Shown here piece by piece: positions 57,650-64,000 of a stretch of DNA of 64,000 nt. How positions within the stretch are numbered: the first letter of the stretch is position 1; every line of letters starts with the position of its first letter. The notes beneath the pieces are model-generated. The model saw nothing but the letters and a program-made list of their open reading frames with translations, was not told the origin of the DNA and ran no database searches. Location of the stretch: NCBI RefSeq assembly GCF_027887165.1, contig NC_077230.1, positions 33,555,351 through 33,619,350 of the forward strand, given 5' to 3'. Source of the DNA: Monodelphis domestica. Its lineage: Eukaryota > Chordata > Mammalia > Didelphimorphia > Didelphidae. Made by a program: the position numbers and the translations under genes.

Positions 57650-59250
57650 TTACTTATAGGAATAATTTTGGCCATTTCTTTTGACATTTTAAAATTCAGA
57701 TGCCCCCATCTCCCTTTCCCTGAGGGGGTGAAGAATCTGATATAGGTTACACTAATACTATCATGTAATACATATTTCCATATTGTTCCCATCATGATAA
57801 AGACATATAACATACATATTCAATCTCATGAAGATTTATAATATAACTTATAATTTATAATATAACTATTATAGTAGAAGATGTCAAGTTTTGATCTACA
57901 CTCAGATTTTTTTTGTAGCTTCCTTGACCATTGATAGTATGTTCTTCATGTGTTACCTTGGAAGCTTTATGATAATGGTTTAGTCCTCCACAGTTGATCA
58001 TTGTATAATATTTCTGTTATAGTCTCTAGTTATAGTGGCTCTGCTCACTTTTTCTGAATTCATCCTGTTCATTGTTCCTTATGGTATAATAGTAATCCAT
58101 TACAACTATATTCTACAGCTTGTTCATTCAACCACTAAATAATGGACAACCCCTCAGTTTCCAATTCTTTGCCACTATAAAAAGAGCTGATAATAATATT
58201 TTGGCATAGTTATTTCCTTTTATTCCATGTTTGATCCATTTGGGATCCTGAACCTTTAGTGAGATTGTTGTATAGACCTTTGGGTATTGTTTCATATAAG
58301 TCTCCAGAATGGTTGTATCGATTCACACTATCACCAATGAATTTTATTAGTGTTACAATTTTCCCACCTCCCCTTCTACATTTATCATTTTCCATTTTGG
58401 TCATGTTAGCTAATCTGAAGGGTATGAGATCATTTTTCAGACTTGTCTTAATTTTCATTTCTCTCATCAATAGTGATTTGGAATTTTTTAAAATATGGCT
58501 ATGTAAAGTTTTAATCTCTTCTGAGAAATGCCTATTCAAATCCTTTGACTATTTTCTCAATTGAGGAATGTTGTGTATTATAAATTTGACTCAGTACTCT
58601 ATATATTTAAGAAATGAGACTTTTGTCAAATACTTGCTATAATTGTTTCCTCAGAATTTGTTTTTTCATTTCTAATCTTAAGTACATTTGTTTTATTTGT
58701 GCAAAACCTTTTTAATTTAATGAAATTAAAATTCTTTTTTAATCATGTATGCCAATGGTTTATTTTATTTTCTCATAAAACAATTTGTCTTATTTTATTA
58801 GTTCTATGGTTTTCTTACTTTCAATCTATTCGTCCCTTGCTTGATTTTCATGATTTCCAATTTGGTGTTTAATTGAGGATTTTTAAATTTGTCCTTTTCT
58901 AGGATTTTTAGTTGTATAACCAATTTGCTTATGACCTGCTCTTTCTCTACTTTACCTGATATGAGCAATTAGAGATGTGAATTTTCCTCTAAGTACTGCT
59001 TTGGCTACATCCTATGAATTTTGATATGTTGTCTCCTTATAATCATTCTCTTTAATGAAATTATTGATTGTTTCTATGATTCATTCTTTAGGCAAAAATT
59101 TGTTTATATCTATCATCTATGTATATGCCATATACATAAATTTATTTATTGGCAAATAGAGAAGGTTTCCTATTTTAGCTATAAATATCACTTGTATAAA
59201 TGGTTCATTAGAAAATACCTTTTTCCTGGGTACCATCAATTACTTTCATT
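57650..59250 (-). mobile_element. old L1, antisense, internally deleted
   Basis: The plus strand shows antisense L1 3' UTR-like text (CAACCACTAAATAATGGACA, ACCCCTCAGTTTCCAATTCT). ORF2 end blocks follow (AATGGTTGTATCGATTCACA; AAACCTTTTTAATTTAATGA). At 58790 it jumps to text matching a more 5' part of ORF2 (CTTGATTTTCATGATTTCCA, TTAATTGAGGATTTTTAAAT). About 2 kb present in the full L1 is missing between them. Confidence 0.65.
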
Positions 59251-60084
59251 CCTTTTGCATTGTGAAACTGTGAACATTTGGAGTATCACTGTCATTGCTA
59301 ACAGAAGGAAATCTGGTTCATCCTTATGAATCTGAGATCTGGAAGAATGAATACTGGTGAATTGAGCAACAGTTGGAAAATGAATGCTGTACTTCAGGGG
59401 CTGACTTTTTTTTGGCTGCCAAGTACCAACAATTAATATGATTGTTGTTCAGAGAATATTAGAACCTCTGGTGTGAGGGCTTGCTGAACACTTTTCAGGG
59501 CTGCTTATCTACCTTTGGTGTCTACTTGTCACTCAGCTCTCATCTGTGGTTCCATGAAGCTGTAGCATGTGGAGCAGCCTGTTAAAACTGAACAGATGGG
59601 TTAAGTTAGGTTGATATCTACTCCAGGCTTGTGAATACCTCCTCCTGGAATAGGTGGATGAGAAAATTTGCTTCAGTAGCCATGAATGTAGCTGAAGTAA
59701 GCACTGTGGAGTGCGTAGAGTTTGGTTGGACATCTAAGACACTAAAGTCATTTAGGTTCAGTGTCAATCATCTAGGTTCAGTGTCAGTCATCCAGACTTT
59801 AGTCTTGCCACAGGATTTAGATGACTCTGGAAGAAAGAGTGAGGCTGACAATTTTGTGCAACTCACTTAAATCCAATTCATACACAAGTTAAAATGTTAC
59901 CCTGTGATGTCACTGGTACTTTTCAAACATAAGGATCACCACCACCGCTGCCAACTGATTAATCAACATTTTTGACTGTCTCATCCTTTTAAGTCTTCTT
60001 AAATCTAGCTTTATTTGTTTTTAACTGCCCTTGCAGCAGGACTAGTATTTTCTTGGTAGATATCCTAGATCATCAGTCTTAGAA

Positions 60085-60200
60085 GGAATCTCAAAGACCA
60101 CCCACTTTAATCCCTTCATTTTGTAGGTGTGAAAAATGAGGCACAGAGAAGATATTCAGATAGTTACCTTCCCAGCGGTGACTTCATGGCTTCTGGCTCT
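60085..60200 (+). repeat. MIR-like SINE fragment
   Basis: TTCATTTTGTAGGTGTGAAA, ATGAGGCACAGAGAAGATAT and AGTTACCTTCCC. Short and diverged. Confidence 0.5.
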
Positions 60201-60351
60201 AAAAGCAATACCATAGGTAGGTTCTTCACTTTATAAGATGTCTAAGCCTTGGTCAGCAATAGTAACCAATGAAAGATTGCTGTTGTCCCTTGCTAATCCT
60301 AGTAAAATATTGGTGTACTGTTGTACTCATTGAATTATTTATTTTTCTTAG

Positions 60352-60463
60352 CGACCCCAATAAAAAAAGAAAAAGAAGAAGAAGAAATAGTAGTGGAGGA
60401 AGAGATTATTAGCACTGGAAAACCTACAGAGGGAAAGGCTAAAAAGAGATTTTCCTGGTTCCG
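60352..60463 (+). CDS. PDZ-domain gene, seventh recognised exon
   Basis: A 112-nt exon with acceptor ATTTTTCTTAG and donor CCG|GTAAGAG. It completes an Ala codon, then reads TPIKKEKEEEEIVVEEEIIS and TGKPTEGKAKKRFSWF. A run of Glu passes into a basic patch. The exit CG is completed as Arg by the next exon. Phase fits on both sides. Confidence 0.83.
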
Positions 60464-61254
60464 GTAAGAGATGTACTTTTTATATATGGATAACAATATT
60501 CTTAATAAACAAAACATTTTATTTCTCCTGGAATTTACCTCTTTGGCTACTGTTTGCTATGTTTTTTGCCCCTTTCTACAAAAGAACATTATTTATATGA
60601 ATTTTCTCAGTTGTTCACATCTTCCTCAAATGGAATAGAGTAAAGGTGTCAAATTCACAGTTTATGGATGTGACCCAGAGAGATCCATTTCTTTTTGAGT
60701 CTGATAATAACAACTTAGTGGGAAAAGTATAGGACATGGAATCTGAGTTATCTGCATTCAGACTGGAGTTTTATCACCTAGTCATGTGTTCAAATTCAAG
60801 TATTTTCTGATCAATAGGTTACAGACTTCCCATCTATAAAATATTACAAGTTGACATCTAGCGTTACTTCAGATCTAAATCAGTGACCCCATCACTCCTT
60901 ACAAGACAAATCATGTATTAGTTGTGTTTAATGTGGAGGAGGAAGAAGTAGAGAAATGATATTGTGCCATATGCACACATATTTAACTTAACTGGCTTCC
61001 ATATCTAGTTTTATATTTTTACCTATAGCGCCAAATTTGATCTTGCCCCTTCTCTAATACATGTGCTGACATAGCACGTATCCTACAAAAAGTGTAACTC
61101 CAAACTCTTTTAACATGTAGCTTTGTCTTTTTTTCAGAATTGAATTCATGAAATTTTTATAGTGTGCATCTAATTAAGATCCTTTTTTGTGTCATAGTAG
61201 AATGTATTTTGTATTTTAATAATTATTTCCCTCTCAAATGTTTTATGATTCTAG

Positions 61255-61351
61255 CAATATCAAAGAACGCAAGCTGTGGAACTTCTTTCATTTTAAAAAA
61301 CATGACAAACAAGTAAAGAATGTGCACAAGTGGGAAGAAATTGATCAAGAG
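61255..61351 (+). CDS. PDZ-domain gene, eighth recognised exon
   Basis: A 97-nt exon with acceptor TGATTCTAG and donor CAAGAG|GTAAAT. After Arg it reads NIKERKLWNFFHFKKHDKQV, then KNVHKWEEIDQE. It is basic and rich in aromatic residues, possibly a membrane- or nucleic-acid-contacting patch (inference only). It exits in phase 0. Confidence 0.82.
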
Positions 61352-62009
61352 GTAAATTTTCATTATGTTAAATTTATCAAAGATTTAAGTTTGTTTCCCC
61401 ATTTAAATTACTAGAGAGTGAGCTTTCTCTTGAATTAGAAAACTATAATTTACCTTGGATTGAGGAGTTAACATTCTGTCATAATTATTAATCAGTATGC
61501 ATAGGAATAAAATTAACTGAGTAAGGAGCAAAAGTACCATAGCGGCAACTGTTTGGCCTTGAAGTCTCTTTTTTGTTCCCAGAGATCATTCAAGAACCTC
61601 TCTCAAGAAAAGGGAATGATTAAGAACTCTTAAAACATTTGAATTCTCTGTATTTGGATGTTCTAAGGACAAAGGATAATTGATTCAACTTTTGGCCTCA
61701 GAATATTGTTGGCTGAAAATTTTCTAAAATGATGGCAGAGAGTATTGAAATACACTTAACCTAGAGAAAAGTGCAAGTTGAATTGTTATGGGCTGATGCA
61801 GGTAGGAAGTGATAACATATTAGGATAATTTTCCCTCCATGAGACAGAAGGGGTCTCTGAAGGGGCTGTACAATTTTTAAAAAATAACAGGTAGGTAAAA
61901 TGGTAAAAGTTTACCAAGAAATACCACTGTCAGTTGTTGGCAAAATAAGAGGAGAGATTGCATGTGTATGTCTTGATTGACTGTGCCTGTGTTACTGAGC
62001 AAAAAAAAG

Positions 62010-62811
62010 AACATGAGAGCCACAGATGGGCCAATATGACAATGAAGGAAAATAATAAATGTTGAAGGGGATATGGCAGAATTGGGACACTAATGCATTG
62101 CTAGTGGAGTTGTGAATTAATACAAGCATTCTGGAGGGAAATTTGGAATTATGAGCAAAGGGCTTTAAAAGAGCACATATCCTTTGATCCAGCAATACCA
62201 CTGCTGGGTTTGTACTCCAAAGAGATAATAAGGAAAAATGCGTATACAAAATATTCATACCTGAGCTCTTTGTGGTGGCAAAAATTGGAAAATGAGGGCA
62301 TGTTCCTCAATTAGGGAATGACTAAACAAATTGTGGTATATGTTGGTGATGGAATACTATTGTGTTATAAGGAATGATGACCTACTTTATTTCTATATAA
62401 ACTGGAAAGACCTCCATGAACTGAAGCAGAGTGAAATGAGCAGAACCAATCGAATGATATACACTGAAAGTGAAACATTGTAGAACTATCCAACATAATG
62501 AACTTTACTACTAGCAGCATACAATAGTCCAGGACATTCCTGAAGGACTTATGAGAAAGAATGCTATCTATATTGAGAGAGAGAACTATGGGAATAGAAA
62601 TGAAAAAGAAACTTAAGACTTAACACTGGGAACTTGTTTATATGAATATATGATTTGGTGTTTGAGCTCTATGGTAAAAATGAATAATATAAAATTAGAT
62701 ATCAAGGGATAACATTTGTACAATCCAGTAGAATTGCTTATTGCTTCTGGGAGGGGAAAAGGGAAAGAAAATGAATCATATAAACTTGAAAAAATATTAA
62801 AAATAAAAAAA
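62010..62811 (+). mobile_element. 5'-truncated L1, ORF2 end and 3' UTR
   Basis: Reads in sense GGAATTATGAGCAAAGGGCT, TTTGATCCAGCAATACCACT GCTGGG-like, AATTGTGGTATATGTTGGTG, GGAATACTATTGTGTTATAA and TGAACTGAAGCAGAGTGAAA, ending in an A-rich tail. The frame is open only in pieces. It sits in the last intron of the PDZ gene, in the same sense as the gene. Confidence 0.85.
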
Positions 62812-63283
62812 GAATATGAGGTATGAGGTCAATTGAGAAAATATCTATTGATCTTCACACACATATTTTTACACATACATAAATAAATAGATACACATGT
62901 ACATATGAGTAAGTCCAACTAAAGATTTCATCACCCACCAGGCATTAGGAGGTATTTCTGACCTGCCCAATTTTGTTTGTGCTCTAGCTAGCAAGAATAA
63001 AATTCTGAATTGCCTCACATTTGGAATTCTTTTGAATCCTCCAAGGATGGTCCCATCTCTTAATAGATACTGAAAAAGGACCCCCACAACACTGTCTAAT
63101 GGAGATGGGCATATTTTTTTCAATTTTCTATTACTTATAAAATAATAAATGGCAATAAAATACAAGCTTTCCTCCAAACCTAAAGGTGACAACATCGAAT
63201 ATATTTAGCATTTGTAATCATGATGGTCAACTTGCCAAAATCTTGTAAAAAAAAAGTAAGATTTGTTTCCATTTACTTTCTAG

Positions 63284-63358
63284 AAATATTACCCATCAGT
63301 AGAAATAGACAAAAAACTAGGATGCACTTTAATAGTTCCTGACCAGTTTCTCAACTGA
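63284..63358 (+). CDS. PDZ-domain gene, last exon with stop
   Basis: A 75-nt coding part after acceptor TTACTTTCTAG, in phase 0. It reads KYYPSVEIDKKLGCTLIVPD and QFLN, then TGA at 63356-63358. The C-terminus shows no obvious PDZ ligand or lipid signal. Together with the eight exons before it this gives about 290 codons of continuous phase-matched sequence, which is strong support that the gene is real. Confidence 0.82.
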   Translation, partial: KYYPSVEIDKKLGCTLIVPDQFLN

Positions 63359-64000
63359 TATGGTAACCTCAATTGGAAAGTTATGGATATCAGACACTGG
63401 AAGATGGAATTGGGGACTTGAGGGTTCTTTGCCTTTATAAGAACCATCACTAGATTCTAAAGTTAGCTAACACCTAGCTAATCTAACTTCTAGTCTTAGA
63501 ACCTGGTGATGACTCTTCCTCTGCCTCCCATGACCCAGAAACCCCAGCAGCTCCTACCAGGCCAAGTTGCCTCAACTTCCTTCCTGGGTGGATATTGGGT
63601 AAAGAGGCCTGTGTTCCTGGCCAAAGAAGAGACAAAACTACCTGGATAAAGGTAGATTTTAGTTCAATTTATTTTGGCCATGGAGAATAACTGAATACAC
63701 TTTGGATGTAGATAATTTTCCTCTCATATTGTCTTAACTTGGAGTAGGTGGAAACATTTTAGTATTAATACATTCCCTTACAAAGTCATCACTCCTTAAG
63801 GGAAAATATATCGAGTATTTTGCCTGTTTTAGAATAATGCTATTTTTAAAAAGGCTCCAAAGTATTTTCATTGCAAAAAATAAAGTTTTTTCCTGGTTTA
63901 CAAAACTCACTTCAGATCTCTTGTTGTTCTGTGAATTTTTGACATACAGATGAAAGAAAAGGGTGGTGGGGATAAGAAATACAGCAGCCTTGAAAAGCAA
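63359..64000 (+). other. probable 3' UTR and downstream of PDZ gene
   Basis: Non-coding after the stop. The first good polyadenylation signal on this strand is AATAAA at 63879-63884, about 520 bp after the stop, followed by T/G-rich sequence. The minus-strand frame at 63734-64000 is antisense to this and shows no recognised product. Confidence 0.5.

Overview
The window is AT-rich, repeat-crowded nuclear DNA from a mammal, most likely a marsupial. The grounds are a near-full-length L1 with diverged ORF1/ORF2, CORE-type SINEs of the marsupial Mar1 kind (tRNA-like, ending CCCAGCTGTCC), MIR-like SINEs with an RTE/BovB-type tail, a young gammaretrovirus-like ERV, and retrocopies of the vertebrate genes AP1S2 and CIBAR1 (FAM92A). 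Species is not determinable from the sequence alone.

Two host genes appear to lie back to back. A minus-strand gene is represented by small, phase-compatible exons at 25481-25559, 19803-19867, 9619-9727, 8938-8999 and 337-380, with a further candidate at 28394-28440. It encodes an acidic, low-complexity protein I do not recognise, and its exons with flanking introns look like copies of a duplicated two-exon module. A plus-strand gene occupies 42153-63358 with nine consecutive phase-matched exons: the first three give most of a PDZ domain, the middle a predicted helical segment and acidic stretch, and the end a basic tail and stop codon. I could not name it. Its 5' exons, and those of the minus-strand gene, should lie between about 28.4 and 42.1 kb or beyond the window.

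Region by region: 0.45-7.0 kb, antisense L1 carrying a TSD-flanked TTTA array; 7-10.6 kb, introns and exons of the minus-strand gene; 10.6-19.8 kb, an ERV with two LTRs about 1% different and a 4-bp target duplication; 20.3-23.6 kb, a SINE, an AP1S2 retrocopy, another SINE and a CpG-rich block of unknown nature; 24-33 kb, introns with an LTR-like element and old repeats; 34.1-35.9 kb, a 1.7-kb TTAA/ATTAAT low-complexity block; 36.6-41.9 kb, L1 pieces, the CIBAR1 retrocopy and an L1 with a sharp inverted repeat; 42-64 kb, the PDZ gene, whose 8-kb intron 46.6-54.6 kb is filled with SINEs, a tandem hAT MITE pair and several solo LTRs.

No bacterial-type operons, CRISPR arrays or structural RNA genes were seen. 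The most interesting items are the unidentified modular minus-strand gene, the unidentified PDZ gene, the retrocopy/SINE site used twice, the tail-only insertion in L1, and the long hairpin at 40.27-40.43 kb. All ERV/LTR material is treated as fossil.
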